Below, in pieces: positions 17,101 to 24,313 of a DNA stretch of 64,000 nucleotides (its first letter is position 1; each line of letters begins with the position of its first letter). Source of the stretch: Saccharibacillus kuerlensis DSM 22868. Its GTDB lineage: Bacteria; Bacillota; Bacilli; Paenibacillales; Paenibacillaceae. Below the pieces are notes generated by a model. The model worked only from the letters and a program-made list of their open reading frames with translations, was not told where the DNA came from and ran no database searches. The DNA is taken from assembly GCF_000378145.1 (NCBI RefSeq), contig NZ_KB899283.1:1-64000 (forward strand), in the 5' to 3' direction. The position numbers were made by a program, and so were the translations under genes.

Positions 17101-18552
17101 CGTTGGAGGCGTAATCGTCAGCGTTTTGGTGCCTCCGCCTGTAATTTGCCCCGAACCTAAAGCGACCGTATCTACAGCCCCGTCATTTCGGGTAATCCGA
17201 ACTTCTCCCGATCCGCTGTTCGGATAGACGTTTCGGCTGAAAGTTAATTTCAGAGGCAGCCCGGCTGCCACACCTGTTGTACCGGAAGCCGGTGACAGAG
17301 CAGATAGAGCAAGCGCGTCTCCCGTCGTCGTAAAGTTCCAATCCCGAGAGGAAGAAATACCGGCAAACGGCGTGCCGTCCATGTCGCGGAAGCTATCCTG
17401 ATCGGCCAGTACATAGTAAGTGGTTCCGCGCTCCAAACCTTTATAGGCAGCGGAAGCTCTGATACCCGTTTCGCTGTCCATTGTAAATTCGCTCGACTTC
17501 AAAGTTTGAATGAGCTTGCCATCGTTCAATCGATAAATCGATACACCGCCTTTGTTCGGCTGTGCTTCCGTGCCTCCATTAGGCGTAACCGGTTCGCTAA
17601 AAGTAATAGAAAGCGTTCCGTCTGTAGGTGCGCCTGACATTCCTTTTTGCGGACTTACCGTCTGAACGGTCGGAGGCACATTATTCGCAGACTCTGTTTG
17701 GAATGTCCAATCGATAGCCTTTTGATAAAAACGTCCGGACATATCCGTAAATACGTTTGTGTCGATATGCACGCTGTACCGGGTTCCTGCTTTCAATGCA
17801 CGCTCTGCTGTTGGAGCAATAGAGACATTGGCCGTCCCCAGACCGGTGACCTCTTCCGAAAGCACCGAAATTTTAATAGCTTCAGGACTGTCTACTGTCA
17901 TTGTATCCGTTTCGTAAATAATGATGCTGCCTTCAGCGGCTGCTACCGATTCCGTAAACGTCAATCCGAGTCCCTTGTCCGGCTTCACGCCGATCGCTCC
18001 ATGTACCGGTGTTGTACTGGTCAGATCGGGATCGATTGTATCGGCTTCCGCTCCTGTCTTGAATGTCCAGACAGCTGCGCTGGTAATGCCGCTCCACGCC
18101 TTGACCGTTACACCGGCTTGTTTTTCGGTTTCTGTCAGTACAGGGGTAAGTATTCCGGCATCAGCCAGTATGTAATAACCGGTGTTGGCATCCAATTTTA
18201 GCTGTTCGACAGGAAGCAGCACTTGGGTCCCGTCTCCTTGAAGTTGAAGATCTCTGCCTTTGATTGTACGGACTACTGTATTATCGCTCTGCTTTTTCAG
18301 AACAAACGATTTGTCCTCTGCGCCTTCTGCAAGCTGTACCGCCCGATCAAAGGTCAATAAAAAGCCTGGCGTCAGCGAAACGTTCAATGCTTTGCTGGCC
18401 GGCGAATAGCTGCTTACCGAAGCATATACTTCCACTGCGGCTGCAGCTGCAACATAGCTTTCTTTCCCTCCGCTTAACGTACCCCATACTGCCGGAGCCG
18501 ACAGATTCATAAACATCAGGCCAGCAAGCCCCAATGCGATTTTTTTCTTCAT
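14113..18552 (-). CDS. Large SLH-anchored surface protein with SbsA-type Ig-like repeats
   Basis: A 1479-residue secreted protein. A signal peptide (MKKKIALGLAGLMFMNLSAPAVWG) is followed by several Ig-like domains of the SbsA/Big_5 type (repeated GVxPxxxLxLTFSExV, GTxYxVxI patterns, residues about 40-640), then SwmB-like repeats (GQDVKVTYDPG, VLNYNEAL, about 650-1060). The last 180 residues hold three SLH domains whose key motifs are TRGE, TREQ and TKAE; these bind pyruvylated secondary wall polymer. The start has AAGGAG ten bases upstream. A SigD-like promoter lies just before it. Its function beyond wall attachment is unknown; adhesin or structural coat protein is possible. Confidence 0.88.
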   Translation of the reverse strand: MKKKIALGLAGLMFMNLSAPAVWGTLSGGKESYVAAAAAVEVYASVSSYSPASKALNVSLTPGFLLTFDRAVQLAEGAEDKSFVLKKQSDNTVVRTIKGRDLQLQGDGTQVLLPVEQLKLDANTGYYILADAGILTPVLTETEKQAGVTVKAWSGITSAAVWTFKTGAEADTIDPDLTSTTPVHGAIGVKPDKGLGLTFTESVAAAEGSIIIYETDTMTVDSPEAIKISVLSEEVTGLGTANVSIAPTAERALKAGTRYSVHIDTNVFTDMSGRFYQKAIDWTFQTESANNVPPTVQTVSPQKGMSGAPTDGTLSITFSEPVTPNGGTEAQPNKGGVSIYRLNDGKLIQTLKSSEFTMDSETGIRASAAYKGLERGTTYYVLADQDSFRDMDGTPFAGISSSRDWNFTTTGDALALSALSPASGTTGVAAGLPLKLTFSRNVYPNSGSGEVRITRNDGAVDTVALGSGQITGGGTKTLTITPPTPLAVGHTYTVEIPAGLFGDSEGNVYPKAGQPLNWTFSTMPNTSLLQVMSLYPYDRSIGITSDVKPTIRFNRSVALSGTGITLYRSGGSKVEAQIAVSTSNTAEVIITPKEKLAPGTSYYVDVESGAVKDSVNTGISFAGLKGSTSWGFQTGTFDTTLPIIQSAKMDSPTLIRMAYSKTLNSAQTPLLSSYTVWVNGEKRTPGSVYISGDSVYIRLNTGVAVGQDVKVTYDPGVRPLIDYTNNQAVSLSSYTVTNGIESALPKPKEGNVYGSMVTLIFENGLKAPATQAHNQFTVTADGRAYEVRSVSSSSQALLLYLNTAVPDGAVVKVGYSPSGSPLQDYLGQKISAFSDFYVRNLMDTYPPEFVNAELSGTELVLNYNEALHTDALPTNSQFSILSGGTPVYVTGVKIEGSKVRLSLASSLIANGNITVSYVPGTLKLADLNGNAAGYLNLQPVDAAAGTSGIRTAIGNKGQIAVTFTGALYAIDEAAYRQFSVTADNNTIAVESSSFSNGTLTLKLGTELQAGQTVTLSYMPGSHPLKNVSGTPVIGFNRMNVQNLSGSTVTSGQESTTPTSNADVLPASEFGKEMLILTRTSAVTSDASSTFNTNTHRYTVNAAALKEALDSAYSRSAKNGAVVFEVPTAENSGLVSFPLQPLKEAYAQHNGMSIAVRYKDTVYELPLSALSQAGGGAVSMLNVQIETLPATSVSRIIDMLADSNAQMLSNPVDIRVSLGTTSGSSSSEEANIKGTYHMKLNVNAPASRTAVVYFDNNASAPAFVPSAAKAQTAGMLLTGTFAGSRTLIPANSTLTVAGAAGHWSQDIVNELGAKYVLSPVLSKNFAPKANMTRGEFAELIARGLGLGSDAAAASFFSDIGYSRVPIGAIGAAVKAGIITGNTDGTFRPNDSITREQMAIMMVRALNYTGTDVSLKSSANQVLAAFKDKSKIRYTDEAAKAVQAGIIQGASGGKFNPQGNATKAEAAVMLARVLKKAGYLN

Positions 18553-18598
18553 TATATACCGCTCCTTCCCGATTCCCTAAAAAATCCAGTCTTTTTTT

Positions 18599-18626
18599 AT
18601 ATCGGAAGAGAGTAACTAAATGATTA
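18599..18626 (-). promoter_or_regulatory. Candidate SigD-type promoter of the SLH gene
   Basis: Minus strand reads TAAT (18623-18626), 16 bases, TCCGATAT (18599-18606). The -10 element is identical to that of hag in this window. Transcription would begin about 38 nt before the start codon. One -35 mismatch and one extra spacer base lower confidence. Confidence 0.5.
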
Positions 18627-18650
18627 GTCGAACACTGGAAGTAATAGTTA

Positions 18651-18740
18651 GATGAGAGAGAGAGAGAGGGAGAGAGAATTAAAATTAGAATTAAAATTAG
18701 AGTTAGAGAGATAGAAAGTTAGAGTGGGAGTGAGAAAGAT
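18651..18740. repeat. GA-rich low-complexity tract
   Basis: A tract of AG dinucleotides (about 18653-18668) passing into repeats of AATTAGA and GTTAGAG type. It is simple-sequence DNA upstream of the SLH-gene promoter; slippage could change its length. Confidence 0.8.
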
Positions 18741-18810
18741 AAAAATACATTCGTTACACGTCATTCTCTTTTTCAAATTTGCGAATTTTTCTTCTTCAAG
18801 CCTGCGAAAA

Positions 18811-18840
18811 GAACACCCACGACTGAAGTCACGGGTGTTC
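18811..18840. repeat. Stand-alone 14-bp palindrome
   Basis: GAACACCCACGACT / AGTCACGGGTGTTC arms with a two-base centre, all pairs closed if two G-T pairs are allowed, flanked by AAAA and TTTC. The CCCACGACT..AGTC..GGG core resembles the subterminal hairpins of IS200/IS605-type elements, but no transposase is nearby. It may also be a backup terminator for metK. Confidence 0.55.
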
Positions 18841-18853
18841 TTTCGTATTTCAT

Positions 18854-18884
18854 AAAAAAAAGGGCCTCCAGAGGAGACCCTTTT
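18854..18884 (-). terminator. Terminator after metK
   Basis: On the minus strand AAAAGGGTCTCC pairs with GGAGGCCCTTTT (three-base loop), followed by a T run (18854-18861). It lies 47 bp after the metK stop. Confidence 0.85.
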
Positions 18885-18930
18885 AAAGCTTTGTTCATTG
18901 TATAAGGCAAGATCGATTGAAAAAGCTATA

Positions 18931-20133
18931 TTAAATCGCTGCCTGAGCTTTCAGATCATCAGCCTTGTCTGTACGTTCCCAAGGCAGATCCAGATCCGTA
19001 CGGCCAAAATGACCATAAGCCGCTGTCTGCTTGTAAATTGGACGACGAAGATCCAGCATGCGGATAATGCCTGTTGGACGCAGGTCGAAATTCTCGCGAA
19101 CGAGATTGACCAGCGTTTCTTCGCTGACTTTGCCTGTTCCGTACGTATCGATACTGATCGATACCGGATTAGCTACACCGATTGCATAGGCAAGCTGAAT
19201 CTCGCACTTATCGGCTAAGCCTGCGGCTACCAGGTTCTTGGCTACATAGCGTGCTGCATAAGCTGCCGAACGGTCGACTTTCGTCGGATCTTTGCCGGAG
19301 AAAGCCCCCCCGCCGTGACGGGCATAACCGCCATACGTATCCACGATAATCTTGCGGCCGGTAAGACCTGCATCGCCCTGTGGTCCGCCAATGACGAAGC
19401 GACCTGTTGGGTTGATGAAGTACTTGGTTTCGTCATCCAGCAGTGCTTCCGGCACGACCGGAAGAATAACATGCTCTTTGATATCGCGCTGGATCTGTTC
19501 CAACGTAATTTCTTCAGCATGCTGCGTGGATACGACAATCGTATCGACACGAACCGGCGTATCGCCGTCGTATTCGATCGTTACCTGCGTTTTACCGTCC
19601 GGACGCAGGTAGTCCAGCGTACCGTCTTTGCGCACTTCTGCCAGGCGGCGGGCAATGCGGTGCGACAGGGCGATCGGCAGCGGCATCAGTTCTGGCGTCT
19701 CGTTCGATGCAAAGCCGAACATGAGTCCCTGGTCGCCGGCACCGATATTTTCCGTTTCCAATCTCATCTGATCCGGATCGCGAGTCTCCAGAGCCGAGTT
19801 AACTCCCTGCGCAATATCGGCCGACTGCTCGTTAAGCGATGTCAGCACCGCACATGTATTGTAATCGAATCCGTATTTGGCGCGAGTATAACCGATATCT
19901 TTGACCGTCTGACGGACGATCGCCGGAATATCCACATATTCCGATGATGTGCTGATTTCTCCGATAACGAGCACCAAGCCCGTAGCTACAGAGACTTCGC
20001 AAGCTACCCGTGCATTCGGGTCATTCGCGAGAAATGCATCCAATACCGCGTCGGATATCTGGTCACAGATTTTATCTGGATGACCTTCCGTAACGGACTC
20101 GGATGTAAACAAACGCCGTCCTTGAAGAGACAT
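18931..20133 (-). CDS. metK: S-adenosylmethionine synthetase
   Basis: A 400-residue cytoplasmic enzyme converting methionine and ATP to S-adenosylmethionine. The N-terminal motif SVTEGHPDK (residues 13-21), the [12 protein letters not shown] motif and the phosphate-binding [19 protein letters not shown] loop are intact. The start has AAGGAGGT upstream. It is a single-gene unit with its own promoter and terminator, placed between two SLH-protein genes. No SAM riboswitch is seen in its short leader; only a small hairpin with a T run. Confidence 0.97.
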   Translation of the reverse strand: MSLQGRRLFTSESVTEGHPDKICDQISDAVLDAFLANDPNARVACEVSVATGLVLVIGEISTSSEYVDIPAIVRQTVKDIGYTRAKYGFDYNTCAVLTSLNEQSADIAQGVNSALETRDPDQMRLETENIGAGDQGLMFGFASNETPELMPLPIALSHRIARRLAEVRKDGTLDYLRPDGKTQVTIEYDGDTPVRVDTIVVSTQHAEEITLEQIQRDIKEHVILPVVPEALLDDETKYFINPTGRFVIGGPQGDAGLTGRKIIVDTYGGYARHGGGAFSGKDPTKVDRSAAYAARYVAKNLVAAGLADKCEIQLAYAIGVANPVSISIDTYGTGKVSEETLVNLVRENFDLRPTGIIRMLDLRRPIYKQTAAYGHFGRTDLDLPWERTDKADDLKAQAAI

Positions 20134-20172
20134 AAGCGCGTACCTCCTTGAGTTCCACTATAAAATTTCCCG

Positions 20173-20208
20173 TATACAAAAAACGAACCTTTCCCATAGG
20201 AAAAGGTT
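20173..20208 (-). terminator. Attenuator-like hairpin in the metK leader
   Basis: On the minus strand AACCTTTTCC pairs with GGGAAAGGTT (20186-20208), followed by CGTTTTTTG. It starts about 16 nt after the predicted transcription start, so it would terminate a very short RNA unless bypassed. Confidence 0.5.
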
Positions 20209-20230
20209 AATCATTCCATCCTCGATAGTA

Positions 20231-20259
20231 ATGGTAATTGATTTAGAGAAGGGTGTCAA
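20231..20259 (-). promoter_or_regulatory. SigA-type promoter of metK
   Basis: TTGACA (20254-20259), 17 bases, TACCAT (20231-20236) on the minus strand. The -35 box is perfect and the spacing ideal. It follows the S-layer gene terminator. Confidence 0.75.
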
Positions 20260-20265
20260 ATGAAA

Positions 20266-20298
20266 TAGAAAAAGACCCCGGCGTCCCGGGGTCTTTTT
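20266..20298 (-). terminator. Terminator after the S-layer gene
   Basis: AAAAAGACCCCGG pairs with CCGGGGTCTTTTT around a tiny loop. Both sides carry A/T runs, so it could work in both directions. Confidence 0.9.
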
Positions 20299-20313
20299 CT
20301 TTAAGAATTAAGC

Positions 20314-23223
20314 TTATTGAACTGTTCTGTAAGCTGCAGTTACGAACGGTCCTTGAGCTTTTGCAACGTTACCAGCTACATCTTGCAGGTAAACAGCATT
20401 TGCACGAACCGCTACGGAGAACTGAGTTCCCGATACGCCAGCGCCCAGAGCGATGACTACGTTGCTACCGTTAACAGTAGTTGTGTAGCTTGTTGGGCTT
20501 ACGCGATCGCCAGTTACAGTGTTGATTACAATCAGGTCTTCAGCAATACGACCAGCGTTTGCAGTAGACAGAGTCTCAGAGAACGGAAGAACAATGCCGT
20601 TCTGAGTGTACACCAGATCAGTTACAGTGTTAACGACTGGAGCAACTTCATCAATTACTGTTACAGCTGCGGCAGTTGGAGCTGTCACGCCCGATACAGT
20701 CTGAATGTTGTTGCCAGCAGCAACCGCTACGCTTACACCGTTGCTTGTCGTACCGATGTTCGAAGTAGTCAGTGTAACTGTCGATCCGCTAACGTTTACA
20801 CCAGTGATGCGAGCACCATTCAGTGTGAAGTCGCTAGCCGTTGCACGTTCGATCGGCTGGTTAAATGTTACTTCGATCGTATTTTCGTCAGTCAGCTCTG
20901 CAGTCGTGATAGCAGCAGTTGCTCCTACTACGATTGGGAGTGCAATACCAGCGTTTTGGATCAGGTTGTCGCCAGCGTCTTCCAGACCGATCAGGCTGAT
21001 CGCCGTCACATAAGCTGTGTTAGCAGCTGGAGTAGCTGGTGCTGCGCCTACAACAACATCTTCGTTAGCGATTGTTGCTGGTAGCGTGATAACTACTGCT
21101 CTGTAATCGTTAGCGATGCGGATGTTGGAAGTGCTTGGCAGTCTGATTTGTCCGCCATCAACTGTGATCAGGTAATTGTTAGCATCAGACAGAGTTGCAG
21201 GGTCCATAGCTTCGCTGAATGCGATTGTGATTGTGCTGTTTCCGTTGTTAGCTGGATTCACGCCATAAACTTCACCTGTTACAGTAGGTCTAGTCGTGTC
21301 GCCAACATTGAACGTTGTTGTGTAAGGCTCGATTGTGTTGCCCAGCAAGGTTCTATCTTGTACACCTGTGATGTTCAGCGTGTATGCTCCTGCGGACAGA
21401 TTGTTTGTTACGAAGTCAACAGTTACAGTGTCGCCATCCACTTGTACAGCTTGGATCGGCTGAACTGTGCCGCTTGCGTTCGTTACTACGAAGTTCGATC
21501 TCTGAGCGTTAACGTTTCTGCTGAATTCTACAGTCAGTGTATCGTCGTTCGTTCCGTTTGCGTTGAACTTAACGTCAGTAACGGTTGGACGAGTTTGGTC
21601 AACTGTAGCATTTACTGTGAACTGTTTAACAGTGTTCACGTTGCCCGAGAAGTCGCTGACGCTAGATACGAACAGATTAGTTGCGTAAGCTGGCAGACGG
21701 TCCGCATTATTTGTTCCGCCGAAGTTTACAGCAAATGTGTTGCTCGACAGCTGCTCTACGCTATCCGCGTAGTGGTTAGTCGTACCGGATACCCAGTAGA
21801 AGTCAGTTCTGCTTACAGTATCTGCGTCTACATCTTCACTGAATGTCACAACTGCTCTTTCGAGAGTCGCTTGAATTTCAGTTACAGTTGGAGCCGTAGT
21901 GTCTGTAGCTACTGTGAAGTCGTTAGTAGCGCTCAGCGATTTCAGACCAGCATAGTCAGTCACCAGCGAGGAAGTCAACGTGTGGTTACCAACTGGGAAT
22001 GCTGTGTAAGGACGCAGGATTACTTCGCGATCGTTACCAGTCTTCGTTACCGCACCAACATAAGCAGTACCGTTGATTTGGAAGTTATTCGAGTTTACTG
22101 TCGCGATTGGCTCGGAGAACGTTACCTTAACCGCTTTTGTACCCAGTCCAGTAACCGAAGTCACAGTAGGGAGAACGTTGTCGAGAGGACGGAACGACAG
22201 CTCGCCGGAATTGATTGTTGCAGTTCCGGACGCTACGTTTCTAACCGTTACTGTGTAAGCGTTTTGGTTAGTCATTGTAACGTTGTCAGCCAGCACCAGA
22301 CGTACTACGTTGCCGCTTGGCAGTAGTGTTGCGGACTTGATTTCTCCAGCAGTTGTGCTGTAGTTATCAGGATCAGCTGCAGTAGCGCTGGAAAGCGTAC
22401 CATTAAAAGTAACGTCGATTTCTTTGAGGTTAGTAGCTGCGGCTGCAGTAGCTGCAGTTGCATTTGTTACAGTCCAAGTTACGCTTTCGCTGTACTCTTT
22501 ACCGTCGTAAGTGAATGCTACAGTTGTAGCAACGTTCGGCTGCAGAGCAGTCGCAGGCTTAACTGTTACTTTCTCGCCGTTAGCCAGTGTGAAGACTACA
22601 GTTGCACCATTGTCTGTTACTTCGTAAGAAGTGACAGCTGGTTTAACCACTGCTGTTTGATAAGCGTAAGCTACGTCAACGAGCAGGCCGCGAGTTGCTG
22701 CTGCTTTGAAGTTAGCGTTGCTGCTTACCAGACCAGCGTTGATTGCTGCTTGTACTTCGCCTTTAGCCCAAGCGGATGCATCGTTGTTAATGCCCGTAGT
22801 TGGAACTTCCAGTTGACCAGCGCGTACCAGTGTAGCGGCAATTTCTTGAACTGTTACTTTGCCTTGTGGGCTGAACAGTTTTTTAGCGCCAGTGGATGTA
22901 CCTTGCATGTAGCCAGCTTTAGTTACAGCTTCTACATAAGGTCTGTACCAGTTGTTCGCAGCGGAGTAGTTTGGATCTTGGTAAGAAATTGTGTTTGTAG
23001 CGGAAGTGTCCAGACCAGTCATGAGAGCTACGATTTTAGCGAACTCTGCACGAGTCAGATCTTTGTCAAGGTAAGCTTCACCGTTAGGGTAACCTTCGAA
23101 CAGACCTTGAGTCACCAGCTGGTTGTACTTTTCTTGCGTAGTCAGAGTTGCACCGGAAGTTACCGAAGCAAACATCGAGAGAGCCATAGCCGTCGAAAGG
23201 GCCAGGGATACAATTTTCTTCAT
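20314..23223 (-). CDS. S-layer protein with N-terminal SLH domains
   Basis: A 969-residue secreted protein, probably the main S-layer subunit. A signal peptide (MKKIVSLALSTAMALSMFASV) is followed by three SLH-type modules at about 28-190, with TRAE at 57-60, TVQE at 124-127 and TRGL at 177-180; then about six Ig-like/SbsA-type domains (repeated VTVEFSRNV, VTITFSEAMD patterns). Evidence for high expression is a near-ideal ribosome binding site (AAGGAGGAG), a leader of about 200 nt and narrow codon choice (GTT, GCT, ACA, AAC favoured). The longer frame to 23550 is leader, not protein. Only the first SLH motif is canonical. Confidence 0.88.
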   Translation of the reverse strand: MKKIVSLALSTAMALSMFASVTSGATLTTQEKYNQLVTQGLFEGYPNGEAYLDKDLTRAEFAKIVALMTGLDTSATNTISYQDPNYSAANNWYRPYVEAVTKAGYMQGTSTGAKKLFSPQGKVTVQEIAATLVRAGQLEVPTTGINNDASAWAKGEVQAAINAGLVSSNANFKAAATRGLLVDVAYAYQTAVVKPAVTSYEVTDNGATVVFTLANGEKVTVKPATALQPNVATTVAFTYDGKEYSESVTWTVTNATAATAAAATNLKEIDVTFNGTLSSATAADPDNYSTTAGEIKSATLLPSGNVVRLVLADNVTMTNQNAYTVTVRNVASGTATINSGELSFRPLDNVLPTVTSVTGLGTKAVKVTFSEPIATVNSNNFQINGTAYVGAVTKTGNDREVILRPYTAFPVGNHTLTSSLVTDYAGLKSLSATNDFTVATDTTAPTVTEIQATLERAVVTFSEDVDADTVSRTDFYWVSGTTNHYADSVEQLSSNTFAVNFGGTNNADRLPAYATNLFVSSVSDFSGNVNTVKQFTVNATVDQTRPTVTDVKFNANGTNDDTLTVEFSRNVNAQRSNFVVTNASGTVQPIQAVQVDGDTVTVDFVTNNLSAGAYTLNITGVQDRTLLGNTIEPYTTTFNVGDTTRPTVTGEVYGVNPANNGNSTITIAFSEAMDPATLSDANNYLITVDGGQIRLPSTSNIRIANDYRAVVITLPATIANEDVVVGAAPATPAANTAYVTAISLIGLEDAGDNLIQNAGIALPIVVGATAAITTAELTDENTIEVTFNQPIERATASDFTLNGARITGVNVSGSTVTLTTSNIGTTSNGVSVAVAAGNNIQTVSGVTAPTAAAVTVIDEVAPVVNTVTDLVYTQNGIVLPFSETLSTANAGRIAEDLIVINTVTGDRVSPTSYTTTVNGSNVVIALGAGVSGTQFSVAVRANAVYLQDVAGNVAKAQGPFVTAAYRTVQ

Positions 23224-23434
23224 ACCTTTTTGTTCTCCTCCTTGGAGTGTTACTGTGTTTTTTTTGTCTGTAGTTGGTTCGCATTCGCTCATGTTCCTCA
23301 TTAAGCTGATTGCACCCCCTTTCCAGAGTTGAGCAGGTAAGTATAAATCAGGTCTGTGACGGGTATCACAGAAACTTAAAAACCATGATGAATAAGTAAG
23401 CACAAAACAGAGGATGCCCAATCCCGCTTTCCGT

Positions 23435-23463
23435 ATTATACATTGGTCGCTAACACTCGTAAA
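23435..23463 (-). promoter_or_regulatory. Promoter of the S-layer gene
   Basis: TTTACG (23458-23463), 17 bases, TATAAT (23435-23440) on the minus strand. The -10 is perfect. The resulting leader is about 205 nt, long as is usual for S-layer genes. Other weaker TATACT/TATAGT boxes lie upstream (about 23480 and 23660) and could be additional start sites. Confidence 0.65.
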
Positions 23464-23700
23464 GTCCAATTTCGCACAAGTATAGACAACTTCACGGATT
23501 TGAGACCAATCTTTGGGAAAACGGCTCTTGCTGGCGGCTTGTTTTGACACTCAATAACTTAGACGCAAGAGGTTACAAAAAAGTTGCGAGTTTTTAAAAA
23601 AGTTTTTTTGTTTTTTTTCGCAGCGTCTTTTGAGGCTTGGGAATACAGGGCTTACAACTATACCCAATCATTTACTTAAACCGTCTTTTCCCTCTATAAA

Positions 23701-23735
23701 CGCAAAAAGCGCCGGAAGCCGACGCTTTTTTTGCG
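23701..23735 (-). terminator. Terminator after the 113-residue gene
   Basis: GCGTCGG pairs with CCGGCGC (minus strand, one G-T pair), flanked by seven A and five T. It closes the small gene at 23764. Confidence 0.8.
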
Positions 23736-23763
23736 AATTGTCTATCAGGTAGATAGAAGCTAT

Positions 23764-24105
23764 TTAACGAATACGAAGCGCCAGTTGAATAATACGTGCT
23801 CGCATCTGCGGATCGGAGTCGAGCTTCTCATACATCTCGTCGATCGGCTTCTTATTATCCTTATACGTCTTGTCATGCTTGATCGTTACGTGCGACCAGG
23901 AGATCAGTTCGTTTTCGGCTTCGGCTAACTCGTTGAATGCTTCATGGAAGCCGGTTTCAACAACTAACTGCTCCATTAGCTCCTGTTCAACTTCTTGATT
24001 CTTCTGTTCTTCGGCTACGCGCGCTTCCAACACTTTAGAACGTTCCTCGAACTTCGTTCTAGCTTTCATATAATCAATTTGAGCTTTCGACTTTATCGGT
24101 TTCAT
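23764..24105 (-). CDS. Small charged helical protein of unknown function
   Basis: A 113-residue cytoplasmic protein that I do not recognise. It is rich in Glu, Lys and Ala, predicted almost fully helical or coiled coil, with no signal peptide or membrane segment. I chose ATG 24105 (MKPIKSKAQIDYMK) with GAGGGTGG 11 bases upstream; a GTG at 24126 has no ribosome binding site. It has its own terminator and stands alone between the S-layer gene and another SLH gene. A role linked to them cannot be claimed. Confidence 0.65.
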   Translation of the reverse strand: MKPIKSKAQIDYMKARTKFEERSKVLEARVAEEQKNQEVEQELMEQLVVETGFHEAFNELAEAENELISWSHVTIKHDKTYKDNKKPIDEMYEKLDSDPQMRARIIQLALRIR

Positions 24106-24313
24106 CGTACCAGTATCCACCCTCACAGTAAGTATTGTTGTTCCTCATTTTAACGTAAAACGCTTCGAATTACAAAAAACGATTTTAGGCAATCTTCCTT
24201 GGCCTATAACTATTATGAATTCTACAAAAAGAAAAGCGACGCATCTCCATAATTATAGAGACGTGCCGCCATTCCATTTAGTTGCATTAAATTGTATTGA
24301 TTTCGGGCTCAGC

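Larger units (their letters stand above)
18553..18930. other. Intergenic region with purine-rich tract and two hairpins
   Basis: No gene is seen. From the SLH-gene side it holds the SigD-like promoter, a GA-rich microsatellite-like tract (about 18651-18740, mostly GAGA and TTAGA units), a strong stand-alone hairpin (18811-18840) and the metK terminator (18854-18884). Confidence 0.8.
23224..23763. other. Long upstream region of the S-layer gene
   Basis: No gene is seen. It contains the leader and promoter of the S-layer gene, an A/T homopolymer-rich patch (about 23576-23620) and, at its right end, the terminator of the neighbouring small gene. Confidence 0.8.

Noticed and set aside
20134-20230. 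SAM riboswitch before metK
   Set aside because: The leader is too short and none of the conserved S-box or SMK segments are visible; only a simple hairpin is present.
21148-22326. Plus-strand open frame (392 codons) over the S-layer gene
   Set aside because: Antisense; Cys, Ser and Val rich from the narrow codon use of the S-layer gene.
23224-23550. N-terminal extension of the S-layer reading frame
   Set aside because: The ATG at 23223 has a strong ribosome binding site and a signal peptide follows; the extension covers the predicted promoter and leader.
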